A DNA stretch of 50,266 bases, from NCBI GenBank assembly GCA_049642385.1, contig JBAROU010000056.1, positions 1-50,266 of the forward strand. Reading direction: 5' to 3'. The stretch comes from JBAROU01 sp049642385 (GTDB lineage Bacteria > Chloroflexota > Dehalococcoidia > DSTF01 > RBG-16-68-14). Both the position numbers and the translations under genes were made by a program. This document shows positions 1 to 9,217 of the stretch, piece after piece. The notes beneath the pieces were generated by a model. It saw only the letters and a program-made list of their open reading frames with translations, had not been told where the DNA came from and ran no database searches. Numbering within the stretch: the first letter of the stretch is position 1; every line of letters starts with the position of its first letter.

Positions 1-874
1 CGTCGACGTCAGTCACCATGTCGGCCGCCTTGTGCTGGATCGCCTGGAAGCTACCAATCGGCCGGCCGAACTGGATGCGGTCTTTCGCGTACTGCACGCT
101 GATCTCGAAGTCGCGCTGCGCCAGCCCGACCAGGAACGCGCACTCCAGCACCGTGCCCTTCTGCGCGATGCGCTCCAGCGTCTCCCAGCCCTTGTCCACC
201 GCACCCAGCACGTTCGCCTTCGCGACCTTCACGTTCTCGAACTTCACCTCGCACTGCTTGTCCGAAGCGATCGTCTTGAGCGCCGTGAAGGAGATGCCGG
301 CGCTCTTGCTGTCAACAATGAACAGCGTGACGCCGTCCTCCGCGTTCGCCCCCTTGCTGGTTCGGGCGGCCACGGTCATGTAGTCCGAGACGTTCGCGTC
401 GCGGATAAACAGCTTCGTGCCGTTCAGCACGTAGCTGTCACCGTCCGCCTTCGCCTCCAGCTCGACGCCCTCGGCGTCGAAGCGCGCCGAAGGCTCCGTC
501 ACGGCGAGCGTCCAGATCTGCTCGCCCGAAGCGATGCGCGGCAGGTACTGCGCCTTCTGCTCGTCTGAGCCCGCCTCCAGCAGCGCGATGGCGCCGCCGA
601 CGGCCGTCGAGATAAACGGCCCGGGCACCAGCGCCCGGCCAAACTCCTCGATAAGGATCACCAGGTCCAGGAAGCCCATGCCGGTGCCGCCCTTGTCCTC
701 TGGGATGATCAGCCCTTGCCAGCCCTGCTCCGCCATCTTCTTCCACAGGTCAGGCGAGTACCCCTGCTCGTCCTCCTCCATGTCGCGCACATGCTTCTCC
801 GGGCACTCCTTCTCCAGGAAGTCCCGCGCGAAGTTCTTGAGCATGTCCTGCTCTTCGCTCAGTCCTAGGTCCAT
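1..874 (-). CDS. Acyl-CoA dehydrogenase, alpha-type subunit (C-terminus beyond window)
   Basis: Flavin-dependent alpha,beta-dehydrogenation of an acyl-CoA. The 291 visible residues start with MDLGLSEEQDMLKNFARDFL, contain the mid-domain stretch WTLAVTEPSARFD and reach DRIQFGRPIGSFQAIQHK, the R-x-x-F-G FAD-contact motif of the C-terminal helical domain. The ATG is preceded by GAAAGGAG at good spacing. At the position where isovaleryl- and long-chain acyl-CoA dehydrogenases carry the alternative catalytic Glu, this protein has Gly, and the usual C-terminal Glu lies outside the window. It resembles the FadE27/FadE28-type alpha subunits of mycobacterial heterotetrameric dehydrogenases, so it may partner one or more of the five paralogues upstream in the operon. 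Family certain; the alpha-subunit role is inferred. Confidence 0.9.
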   Translation of the reverse strand, partial: MDLGLSEEQDMLKNFARDFLEKECPEKHVRDMEEDEQGYSPDLWKKMAEQGWQGLIIPEDKGGTGMGFLDLVILIEEFGRALVPGPFISTAVGGAIALLEAGSDEQKAQYLPRIASGEQIWTLAVTEPSARFDAEGVELEAKADGDSYVLNGTKLFIRDANVSDYMTVAARTSKGANAEDGVTLFIVDSKSAGISFTALKTIASDKQCEVKFENVKVAKANVLGAVDKGWETLERIAQKGTVLECAFLVGLAQRDFEISVQYAKDRIQFGRPIGSFQAIQHKAADMVTDVD

Positions 875-1003
875 GTTGTGTGCTCCTTTCTATGTTCTGC
901 GTTCGTTGTTGGAAGCTGGATGTGAGAAGCTAGAAGCTATACGACGGTCGTTGCGTGTCAATCGCCGTCCAGCTTCCAGCCTCCAGCGTCCAGCTTGGTG
1001 CAA
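875..1003. repeat. Intergenic imperfect inverted repeat (GAAGCTGG / CCAGCTTC)
   Basis: The 129-nt gap between two minus-strand genes holds runs of GAAGCTGG-like sequence (about 911-940) and the complementary CCAGCTTCCAG-like sequence (about 968-995). Both arms are made of short 7-9 nt near-repeats, so several alternative hairpins are possible. No T-run follows, so it is not a clear terminator. It may be a processing or attenuation hairpin or a small dispersed repeat. Confidence 0.45.
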
Positions 1004-1351
1004 CTATTGGTTCGCTCCCTCGAGCATGTTGATCTTCGCAGCTATGATGAAGTCGTTCTCGGACAGGCCACCGATCGCGTGCGTCACCAGCTCAAACGTC
1101 ACCTTGTTCCACGAGATGCACACGTCCGGGTGGTGTCCCTCCGATTCCGCGACGTCCGCAACCTTGTTCACGAACGTCATCGCCTGTGCGAAGTCCTTGA
1201 ACTTCATCCGACGCGTGATCTTTGATGGTTCTCCCTCGACGAAGCGCCAGCCCGGCACGGCCGGCATGTAGGCCGCAGCCCGCTCCGCCGACATCGGCGC
1301 CATGCCGCCTTCGCAAGGCACGCAACTTTTCGTGAGAAGGTCGCTGGTCAT
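1004..1351 (-). CDS. Pterin-4a-carbinolamine (4a-hydroxytetrahydrobiopterin) dehydratase
   Basis: A 115-residue protein of the PCD/PhhB family, which dehydrates 4a-hydroxytetrahydropterin during recycling of the pterin cofactor used by aromatic amino acid hydroxylases. The family signature is visible as ESEGHHPDVCISWNKVTFEL (residues about 69-88), with the paired active-site histidines, followed by THAIGGLSENDFIIAAKIN. Full length for the family. Its ATG overlaps the TGA of the upstream acyl-CoA dehydrogenase (ATGA), so translation is probably coupled. The place of a pterin enzyme in a fatty-acyl operon is unexplained; no aromatic hydroxylase is visible nearby. Confidence 0.9.
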   Translation of the reverse strand: MTSDLLTKSCVPCEGGMAPMSAERAAAYMPAVPGWRFVEGEPSKITRRMKFKDFAQAMTFVNKVADVAESEGHHPDVCISWNKVTFELVTHAIGGLSENDFIIAAKINMLEGANQ

Positions 1352-2514
1352 TGTCGTGGCAATCCGATCCCGAGTTGGGCAATGATATTGCGCTGCACCT
1401 CGCTGGTGCCGCCGGCCAGCGTGGCGCCCACCTGGATCCGGTACATCCGCTCGATACGACCCATCAACGGGGTGTACGGAGAATCGGGCTCGAGCTGCCC
1501 GTAAAGCCCGGCGAGCCGAATCGCTGTGCGTGCGATGCGCTGCCCCAACTCCGAGCAAAACAGCTTGGTGATCGATGCTTCCTGGGTTGGAATCAGTCCC
1601 CGCGCCTGGAGGCTGGCGACTTGATGAGAGAGCAGGATCGCCACCTTCGCCTCGATCGCCCGATCGGTCAGCTCGTAGCGTGCCTGGATATCGTCTCGCC
1701 GATATGGGCGCGTCGCCTCGATCACCTCTCCCAGCAGCTGTTCGAGGCTCACCGCGTTGACGATGCTGGAACGCTCAAAGGCGAGCGTGGTCATCGCCAC
1801 GTACCAGCCACGGTTCAGCTCGCCCAGCAGGTCTTTCTTAGGCACGCGCACGTTGTCGAAGAAGACCTCGTTGAAGCTCGGCGTCTCAGCCATGTTCGTT
1901 AGGGGCTGCACGCTCACGCCGGGCGCGTGCATGTCCAGCAAGAAGCAGCTGACCCCCTTGTGTTTGGGCGCTTCGTGATCGGTTCGGGCCAGGAGCATCA
2001 TCCGGTCGGCGCGGTGGGCGCCGGACGTCCAGATCTTCTGGCCATTGATCACAAACTCGTCCCCGTCCTCGACCGCTGTCGTTTGTAGGGACGCAAGGTC
2101 AGATCCCGAGTTTGGTTCGCTGAAGCCCTGGCACCAGTACATCTCGCCTGAGAGGATGCCGGAGAGGTGCTTCTGTTTCTGTTCGTCGTTCCCGTGCACG
2201 ATGATCGTCGGCCCGATCAGGCCCACCGCGAGGAAGTTCGGGCGCGGCGCTCGGGCGCGCGCCAGCTCCTCGTTGTATACGAACTGTTGCATCACGGCAA
2301 GGCCTGCGCCGCCGTACTCCTTGGGCCACGCCGGCGCTACCCAACCGCGCGTCGCCAGCTTCTTCAGCCACGCCATGTCGCGCGGGTCCTCCCCCGTGCC
2401 AACGCCGAGGACGGCCTCATCCGGCTGGCGCAGGTCGTCAGTGAGCTCCTGCTCCACGAACTGGCGTACCTCCTTGCGGAACGCCGCGTCTTCAGGTGAA
2501 TCTCGAAAGTCCAT
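1348..2514 (-). CDS. Acyl-CoA dehydrogenase, beta-type paralogue
   Basis: A 388-residue acyl-CoA dehydrogenase with N-terminal helical domain, the beta-domain signature CQGFSEPNSGSDLASL and the C-terminal signature GGTSEVQRNIIAQ. The start MDFRDSPEDAAF was chosen because it matches its paralogues and follows a GAGGGGGT Shine-Dalgarno sequence lying in the end of the previous gene. The usual catalytic Glu of the YEGT motif is Gly (AGGTSE). A Glu is present in LAFERSS, which aligns with the alternative base of isovaleryl- and long-chain acyl-CoA dehydrogenases. The R-x-x-F-G motif of the alpha-type gene at 1-874 is missing. Substrate unknown. Confidence 0.93.
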   Translation of the reverse strand: MDFRDSPEDAAFRKEVRQFVEQELTDDLRQPDEAVLGVGTGEDPRDMAWLKKLATRGWVAPAWPKEYGGAGLAVMQQFVYNEELARARAPRPNFLAVGLIGPTIIVHGNDEQKQKHLSGILSGEMYWCQGFSEPNSGSDLASLQTTAVEDGDEFVINGQKIWTSGAHRADRMMLLARTDHEAPKHKGVSCFLLDMHAPGVSVQPLTNMAETPSFNEVFFDNVRVPKKDLLGELNRGWYVAMTTLAFERSSIVNAVSLEQLLGEVIEATRPYRRDDIQARYELTDRAIEAKVAILLSHQVASLQARGLIPTQEASITKLFCSELGQRIARTAIRLAGLYGQLEPDSPYTPLMGRIERMYRIQVGATLAGGTSEVQRNIIAQLGIGLPRQ

Positions 2515-2518
2515 GCGG

Positions 2519-3712
2519 TTACCCCCTCGGTAACCCCAGCCCACGCTGGGCGATGATGTTGCGCTGAATCTCGCTTGTCCCTGCCGCTATTGTCGAGCCG
2601 ACCGAGCCGACGTACGAGCGCTCGAACTTGCCTTGTAGAGGCGCGTAGGGCGAGCCGGCTTCGAGCTGGCCGTAGAGACCCATGATGTGCAACCCAGCCC
2701 CGGCCATCCGCTGGTAAAACTCCGAGTTGAACACCTTGATAATCGACGCCTCGTAGTTGGGCACCATGCCCCGCTCTTGCATCGTCACGACGCGGTAAGA
2801 CAGGAACCGGGCGATGCTCAGCTCGATCCACAGCTCAGCGAGCTTGTGGCGCACCAGCGGCTGCTCGAATAGCGTCTTCCCGTTCGGCGGAGCGTGCCCG
2901 CCGACGCGCGTCTCTTTCGCGAACGATGTCAACGTCGAGAGCACGCGCTGGTAGCTGGCTGAAGTAGCGACGTTCGAGCGCTCGAAGTCGAGCGTCGTCG
3001 TTGCCATGTACCAGCCGCGGTTCTCCTCGCCCAGCAGGCCCGAGCGCGGCACGCGCACGTTCTCGAAGAACACCTCGTTGAACCCGCGCTGGTTCGCCAT
3101 GTTGACCAGCGGCCGTACTGTGATGCCGGGCGACTTCATGTCGACGAGGAAGTAGCTGATGCCGCGGTGCTTGGGCGCTTCCGGGTCGGTGCGCGCCAGG
3201 ACGAAGATCCAGTCGGCGTAATGGGCCTGGCTGGTCCAGATCTTCTGCCCGTTGATCACGAAGTCGTCGCCGTCCTGGACGGCCCTCATCTGGAGCGACG
3301 CGAGGTCAGAACCGGACTCAGGCTCGCTGTAGCCCTGGCACCAGATCACCTCGCCGGAAGTGATGCCGCTCAAGTGCTGCGCTTTCTGCTCCTCCGTGCC
3401 GTAGATGATGACCGTCGGGCCCAGGTAGCCGACGGCGGCGGCGTTGATCAGCGGCGAGCCAGCGTACGCCATCTCTTCGTTAAAGACGACCTGCTCCCAG
3501 AGGCTCAGACCGGCGCCGCCGTACTCCTGCGGCCAGGCGGGCGCGATCCAATGTTTCGGCGCGAGCTTTCTCAGGAACTCGCGCCCGAACTCGAACGCCT
3601 CCTCGTCGAAGGGGTTATCCGTGCCTTCCCAATCGGCGGGCAGGCTCGCGCCCAGGAACGAGCGCACTTCACCCCTAAAACTCTCCTGCTTAGCAGTGAA
3701 CCGGAACTCCAT
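2519..3712 (-). CDS. Acyl-CoA dehydrogenase, beta-type paralogue
   Basis: A 397-residue paralogue starting MEFRFTAKQESFRGEV. It carries CQGYSEPESGSDLASL, NGQKIWTSQAHYAD, the alternative catalytic Glu in LDFERSN and the C-terminal AAGTSEIQRNIIAQRGLGL, with Ala at the usual Glu position. The ATG shares one base with the stop of the methyltransferase gene (TGATG) and has GGAG 8 nt upstream. A GTG five codons earlier is possible but lacks a better ribosome site. The start of its N-terminus and the helical region at about residues 255-290 differ most from the other four copies, which suggests a distinct acyl substrate. Confidence 0.93.
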   Translation of the reverse strand: MEFRFTAKQESFRGEVRSFLGASLPADWEGTDNPFDEEAFEFGREFLRKLAPKHWIAPAWPQEYGGAGLSLWEQVVFNEEMAYAGSPLINAAAVGYLGPTVIIYGTEEQKAQHLSGITSGEVIWCQGYSEPESGSDLASLQMRAVQDGDDFVINGQKIWTSQAHYADWIFVLARTDPEAPKHRGISYFLVDMKSPGITVRPLVNMANQRGFNEVFFENVRVPRSGLLGEENRGWYMATTTLDFERSNVATSASYQRVLSTLTSFAKETRVGGHAPPNGKTLFEQPLVRHKLAELWIELSIARFLSYRVVTMQERGMVPNYEASIIKVFNSEFYQRMAGAGLHIMGLYGQLEAGSPYAPLQGKFERSYVGSVGSTIAAGTSEIQRNIIAQRGLGLPRG

Positions 3713-4575
3713 CAGGGCGTCTCCCACGTGATGAGCAAGTCGCGCGCTTCCAGCGCGCTGCGGCGCCAGAAACCCTTGTCTGTCTTCGCGAAGAGGTCGT
3801 CAAAGTGCTCGTCGATCAGGTCTCGCGCGCGTTCAGTGTCGTCAGCGCTCAGCCACCCCAGCTTGAGGCCGGCTTCCACCTCGTAGCGGATGGCGTCGTC
3901 GCGGGTCTGGCCGATGCCCAGCGTGGCAGGAGCGGCAGCCGGACCGACATCGATCACGTCCGCCGCGATGCTTATCTCGTCGAGGACGCCGAGCAGCTCC
4001 TTGTGGCCGGGCACCGGCGCTAGCTCCTCGCCGTGCACGAGACGGAACAATGGCGCGACCTGGTTCGGCGGTGGCACGCTGCGCATCCCGACGACGACGC
4101 GCCGTCGCGTCGCGCTCTGGAGCTTCTCGACGAACGGCGCGATCTTGCGGACGAAGTACGTCACGTGCGTGACCAGCGCCACGTCGCCTGTGATGTCACC
4201 CGCATCCAACCAGTCGGCCTGGATGAAACGCGCATTCTGGATGCCAGCGTCCCCAGCTGTTGTCCGAAACACTTCGCCCATGGCTGGCGACGGGTCAACG
4301 ATGACCACCTCGCGGCAGCGGAGCGCCAGCGGCAGCGAGAGGCGCCCTGCGCCTCCACCGACGTCTATCAACGTGTCGTCCGGGCGCACGTACGCTGCGA
4401 TCTTCGTCAATAACTCGTCGAGCGGCCGCCGGGGGTCCATCTGGAAGCTCTTCGCGAGCCCGCCCCACGCGTCGCCGTCCGGGCGCCCGAACTGGGCGCG
4501 CTGCGCCTCATACGCCGCTGCCAGGGCGTCGTGGCGCGCCGACGCGGTGTTCGCTCCAGCCTCTACCTGTTGCAA
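3712..4575 (-). CDS. SAM-dependent methyltransferase, class I
   Basis: A 287-residue protein with a Rossmann-type SAM-binding fold: motif I is TLIDVGGGAGRLSLPLA (about residues 68-84), the acidic end of strand beta2 is VVIVDPSP, and QADWLDAGD follows as the motif II/III region. No in-frame ATG exists after the preceding stop, so the most likely start is TTG at 4575 with AGGAG 12 nt upstream; an upstream CTG is a weaker alternative. It lies between two acyl-CoA dehydrogenase genes and is translationally coupled to the next one, so it probably belongs to the same pathway. The methyl acceptor cannot be inferred. Confidence 0.85.
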   Translation of the reverse strand: MQQVEAGANTASARHDALAAAYEAQRAQFGRPDGDAWGGLAKSFQMDPRRPLDELLTKIAAYVRPDDTLIDVGGGAGRLSLPLALRCREVVIVDPSPAMGEVFRTTAGDAGIQNARFIQADWLDAGDITGDVALVTHVTYFVRKIAPFVEKLQSATRRRVVVGMRSVPPPNQVAPLFRLVHGEELAPVPGHKELLGVLDEISIAADVIDVGPAAAPATLGIGQTRDDAIRYEVEAGLKLGWLSADDTERARDLIDEHFDDLFAKTDKGFWRRSALEARDLLITWETP

Positions 4576-4617
4576 CTCTGACCGTCGCTCCTCGTTAGGC
4601 CGCCCGCTAGTCAGCGA

Positions 4618-5805
<1,188 letters not shown>

Positions 5806-5847
5806 AGCTACCTCCTGTATGTCTCGATCGTCTCGTGTTGGCTCGCC

Positions 5848-7035
5848 CTAGTCGCGCGGCAGCCCTAGGCCTCGCTGCGCGATGATGTTCCGTTGCACCT
5901 CGCTCGTGCCGCCAGCGATGGTCGATGCCAGCGTCTGGATGTACATGGCGCCATACCGCCCGTTGCGGGGCGCCCACTCGCTGCCCGAAAGGAGCTGCCC
6001 GTAGAGCCCCGTCACGTTCAGCGACGTGCGCGCGATGCGCTGGGTCAGCTCCGAGGCGAACAGCTTCGTCATCGACGCCTCGTAGTTGGGCACCATGCCC
6101 TTCGCCTGCATCGTGATCACGCGATACGAAAGCATCTTCGCCACATGCGTCTCCAGCAGCCGCTCCGCCAGCTCGTGCCGGATCGTCGGTGAGCGGCCGA
6201 GGATCGACCGGTTATCGGCCGCGTGCTCCTTCGCGAAGTCGATCAGGCTCTCGACCTGCAGGCGCATCCCGACGGCCGAGCCGATGCTCGAGCGCTCGAA
6301 GTCGAGCGTCGTCGTGCCGATGTACCAGCCGCGGTTCTCCTCCCCGACGAGGTTCTTAGCCGGAACGCGCACGTTGTCAAAGAACACTTCGTTGAAGCCG
6401 GCCTGGCCGCCCATGTTCACCAGCGGTCGCACCTCCACGCCCGGCGCCTTCATGTCGAGCAGGAAGTAGCTGATCCCCTTGTGCTTCGGGGCGTCCGGGT
6501 CCGTGCGCGCCAGCATGAACATCCAGTGCGCGAACTGCGCGCCTGACGTCCAGATCTTCTGGCCGTTGATCACGAAGTCGTCGCCGTCGCGCACCGCACG
6601 TGTTTGGAGCGACGCCAGGTCGGAGCCCGACTCTGGCTCGCTGAAGCCTTGGCACCACTGCACCTCGCCCGAGAGGATACGGCCCAGGTGCTCCTTCTTT
6701 TGGTCCTCCGAGCCGTGGATGATCAGCGTCGGCCCGATCATGGACGTGCCGAACCCGCCGACTTGCGGCGCGCGCGACTCGGCGAACTCTTCGTTCATGA
6801 TGAACTGCTGCATCGTGGTGAGGCCGGCGCCGCCGTACTCGACCGGCCAGGCGGGTGCGATCCAGCCCTTGTTGGCGAGCCGCGTCCGCCACTCCTTCAT
6901 CTCGTCGAAGCGCCCGCGCATACCGCCGGGGCCGGCCATCTCGATGCCGCGAAAACGGTCCGGCAACTCTTTCTCAATGAACGCTTTGATTTCCTTGCGA
7001 AATGCGGATTCTTCTGGCGTATCGTGGAAGTCCAT
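5848..7035 (-). CDS. Acyl-CoA dehydrogenase, beta-type paralogue
   Basis: A 395-residue paralogue starting MDFHDTPEESAFRKEI with GAGGAGGG upstream. The reading frame stays open upstream into the previous gene, but homology and the ribosome site fix the start at 7035. Motifs are CQGFSEPESGSDLASL, TLDFERSSIGSAVGM with the alternative catalytic Glu, and GGTSEVQRNIIAQRGLGLPR. The R-x-x-F-G motif of canonical acyl-CoA dehydrogenases is absent. Separated from the next gene by 42 nt. Confidence 0.94.
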   Translation of the reverse strand: MDFHDTPEESAFRKEIKAFIEKELPDRFRGIEMAGPGGMRGRFDEMKEWRTRLANKGWIAPAWPVEYGGAGLTTMQQFIMNEEFAESRAPQVGGFGTSMIGPTLIIHGSEDQKKEHLGRILSGEVQWCQGFSEPESGSDLASLQTRAVRDGDDFVINGQKIWTSGAQFAHWMFMLARTDPDAPKHKGISYFLLDMKAPGVEVRPLVNMGGQAGFNEVFFDNVRVPAKNLVGEENRGWYIGTTTLDFERSSIGSAVGMRLQVESLIDFAKEHAADNRSILGRSPTIRHELAERLLETHVAKMLSYRVITMQAKGMVPNYEASMTKLFASELTQRIARTSLNVTGLYGQLLSGSEWAPRNGRYGAMYIQTLASTIAGGTSEVQRNIIAQRGLGLPRD

Positions 7036-7046
7036 GGCGCCCTCCT

Positions 7047-8261
7047 CTAGTCCCTGGGTAGACCCAACCCACGCTGTGCGACGATGTTCCGTTGTATCTC
7101 GCTCGTGCCGCCGCCGACGGTGCTCGTCGTGGCGTACAGATAGTAGGGTGGCATGCGCCCGTTCATCGCGGCGTGCGGACTGTCGCGCATCACTTGGCCG
7201 TACAGCCCGAGCAGTTTCAGCCCGGTCGCCGCGATGCGTTGGTCCAGCTCCGAAGCGTACAGCTTCGCCACGGACGACTCCTTGTTCGGCACCAGGCCGC
7301 GCGCCTGCATGCCGATCACCTGGTAGCTGAGCATGCGCTCCACCTGCGCCTCGATCGCGCGGTCCGCCAGCTCGTAACGGATCAGCGGGTCGCGTGCGAT
7401 CGAACACGTCGGTTCGTCGCGGTGCTCGCGCGCGTAGTCGACGAAGTCCTGGATCGTCGTGCCGTGGCTGATGCTCGTCGCGATGCCTGAGCGTTCGAAG
7501 TCCAGCGTCGTCGTGCCGATGTACCAGCCGCGGTTCTCCTCGCCGATCAGGTTCTCTTTCGGCACGCGCACGTTGTCGAAGAACACCTCGTTGAAGTCGT
7601 GACTGCCTGCCATGTTCACCAGCGGCCGCACAGTGATCCCCGGCGACTTCATGTCGAGCAGGAAGTAGCTGATCCCCTTGTGCTTAGGCGCTTCCGGGTC
7701 GGTGCGTGCGAGCAAGATCATCCACTGAGCGCCGTGCGCGCCCGATGTCCAGGTTTTCTGTCCGTTCACCACGTAGTCGTCGCCGTCGCGCACCGCGCGT
7801 GTCTGGATCCCGGCCAGGTCGGAGCCTGCGCTCGGTTCGGAGAAGCCCTGGCACCAGAACACTTCGTTCTTCAGGATCGGCGGTAGGTGCTTCTCCTTCT
7901 GCTCGTCGGTGCCGTAGATGATCAGCGTCGGCCCCACCCAACCCAACGCGATCTGGTTCGGGCTGCGCGGCGCGCGCTCGGTCGCCATCTCCTCGTTGAA
8001 GATGAACTGCTCAATGACAGAAAGGCCGGCGCCGCCGTACTCCTTCGGCCACGCAGGGGCAATCAAGCCCTTCTCCGACAGCTTCTTTAGCCAGCCGCCC
8101 AGCGCTGCGAGGTAGCCCTTCTGTGCGAAGCGCCCGCTGCCGCCCCCGAACAGCGCGCCGCCTTCGCGACGTCGCGCCAGCTCCGGCGGAAGCTCGGTCT
8201 TGATGAAGTTGCGCACCTCCTGCCGGAATGAGGCTTCGGTTGGCGTGTCACGAAAGTCCAC
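7047..8261 (-). CDS. Acyl-CoA dehydrogenase, beta-type paralogue (operon-proximal)
   Basis: A 404-residue paralogue and the first structural gene after the regulator. It starts at GTG (MDFRDTPTEASFRQEV) with AGGAG 5 nt upstream. A Gly-rich insertion around residues 32-44 (REGGALFGGGSGRF) makes it about ten residues longer than the other copies. Motifs are CQGFSEPSAGSDLAG, TLDFERSGIATSIS with the alternative catalytic Glu, and GGTSEIQRNIVAQRGLGLPR. It starts 12 nt after the TetR gene stop, so the two are almost certainly co-transcribed. Confidence 0.94.
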   Translation of the reverse strand: MDFRDTPTEASFRQEVRNFIKTELPPELARRREGGALFGGGSGRFAQKGYLAALGGWLKKLSEKGLIAPAWPKEYGGAGLSVIEQFIFNEEMATERAPRSPNQIALGWVGPTLIIYGTDEQKEKHLPPILKNEVFWCQGFSEPSAGSDLAGIQTRAVRDGDDYVVNGQKTWTSGAHGAQWMILLARTDPEAPKHKGISYFLLDMKSPGITVRPLVNMAGSHDFNEVFFDNVRVPKENLIGEENRGWYIGTTTLDFERSGIATSISHGTTIQDFVDYAREHRDEPTCSIARDPLIRYELADRAIEAQVERMLSYQVIGMQARGLVPNKESSVAKLYASELDQRIAATGLKLLGLYGQVMRDSPHAAMNGRMPPYYLYATTSTVGGGTSEIQRNIVAQRGLGLPRD

Positions 8262-8273
8262 AATGTCTCCTTG

Positions 8274-8951
8274 CTAGTCCAGCGGCCAGCCGTCCGGCGC
8301 GACGAGCTCCGATACCGCTCGCGCTGCCGGGCCGACGCGCCCCTCGCGCTTCGATACGCGCAGCATCTCTTGGTACAGGCTGCCCCACCGCTCGACTTTC
8401 GCGCGGTCCAGCTCTGCGCTGAAGCCGAGCATGTGCATCAGGTCCAGCGTGAGCCCGATGCTCAGGAACTGCCACGCGACCAGCCGCGAGTCGATATCGC
8501 GGCGCACGATACCACGCCGCTTGCCTTCATCGACGGTCTCGGCAACAAAGTCGACGAAGTTCGCGAAGTTCTCGTGGAGCGCAGCTTTGATCTCCGGGTC
8601 GTCCGCCTCGGACACGGCCTGAAACTGCAGCTTCATGTTGCCGGAGTGGCTCTGCAGGTGGTCGTAGTAGTGGACGCCGATCGACCAGATCGTCTCCAGT
8701 GGGTCGTCCACGTCGTATGAGATGTTCTGCCAGATCTCGAGTAGCTTCGGTGCGGTCGAGCGCAAGGTGGCGAGGAAGAGGGCCTTCTTGCTGGGGAAGT
8801 GGCGGTACAGCGCCGGCTCAGACACGCCCACAGCCTTCGCAATATCAGCGGTGCCTACCTTGGCATAGCTCTGGGTCGCGAAAACCTCACGCGCAGATTC
8901 GATGATCTGGCGTTTTCGGTCTTGTGCGGGCAGTCTGCGAGCTCGTGCCAT
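8274..8951 (-). CDS. TetR-family transcriptional regulator
   Basis: A 225-residue TetR/AcrR-type repressor. The N-terminal DNA-binding domain includes RKRQIIESAREVFA (about 12-25) and the recognition-helix region VSEPALYRHFPSK (about 43-55). The C-terminal ligand-binding domain is all helical with no recognised family. It is the first gene of the acyl-CoA dehydrogenase operon, and a perfect palindrome lies between its promoter and its ATG, so it probably represses itself and the operon, with an acyl-CoA as a plausible inducer (inference from FadR/KstR-like regulators). Confidence 0.93.
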   Translation of the reverse strand: MARARRLPAQDRKRQIIESAREVFATQSYAKVGTADIAKAVGVSEPALYRHFPSKKALFLATLRSTAPKLLEIWQNISYDVDDPLETIWSIGVHYYDHLQSHSGNMKLQFQAVSEADDPEIKAALHENFANFVDFVAETVDEGKRRGIVRRDIDSRLVAWQFLSIGLTLDLMHMLGFSAELDRAKVERWGSLYQEMLRVSKREGRVGPAARAVSELVAPDGWPLD

Positions 8952-8955
8952 AAGT

Positions 8956-8971
8956 TAGTGACCACTCACTA
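8956..8971. promoter_or_regulatory. Palindromic operator TAGTGA-N4-TCACTA
   Basis: A perfect 6-bp inverted repeat with a 4-bp spacer, 4 bp from the TetR start codon and just downstream of the predicted transcription start. Size and symmetry fit a TetR dimer site. Its position between -10 and ATG suggests promoter-proximal repression of the whole operon. Confidence 0.7.
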
Positions 8972-8989
8972 TCGCCCAGAGGCGACCAT

Positions 8990-9018
8990 ACCCTACCACT
9001 GAGCAGGAGCGTTGTCAA
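8990..9018 (-). promoter_or_regulatory. Sigma-70-type promoter of the TetR/acyl-CoA dehydrogenase operon
   Basis: On the minus strand, -35 TTGACA (9018-9013), 17-bp spacer and -10 TAGGGT (8995-8990). The predicted start of transcription, near 8983, places the palindromic operator at about +12 to +28. Confidence 0.65.
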
Positions 9019-9104
9019 GAGGGTCAGCAAATAGATCGCTCGGGTAGCAATCTCGCAACGACTTCCCAGCGGCGCTGCGCTATGGTGTCCAAAGGAGGAG
9101 TTAG

Positions 9105-9217
9105 ATGGCGCCTGACACCCCAGCGATACGACGAACGAAACGGACTTGGTCTACGAGAACGGCGGCGACCAGATGCTGCTCGCTTACCTAGGACGGGCAG
9201 GGCTATCGCTGCGATGA
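9105..9217 (+). pseudogene. Small ORF with strong ribosome site, apparently frameshifted
   Basis: AAAGGAGG lies 5-8 nt before an ATG at 9105. In its own frame the peptide is 28 residues, ends at 9191 and looks arbitrary. From about 9116 a second frame reads SDTTNETDLVYENGGDQMLL and runs to a TGA at 9217, with a much more protein-like composition. A one-base indel near 9115-9122 would join them into a protein of about 37 residues. The 3' end overlaps the convergent GNAT gene. Family not recognised; it could be a decayed gene, an assembly error or chance. Confidence 0.35.

Noticed and set aside
7036..7407. N-terminal extension of the acyl-CoA dehydrogenase at 5848-7035
   Set aside because: The frame is open upstream but overlaps the previous gene out of frame; homology and GAGGAGGG fix the start at 7035.
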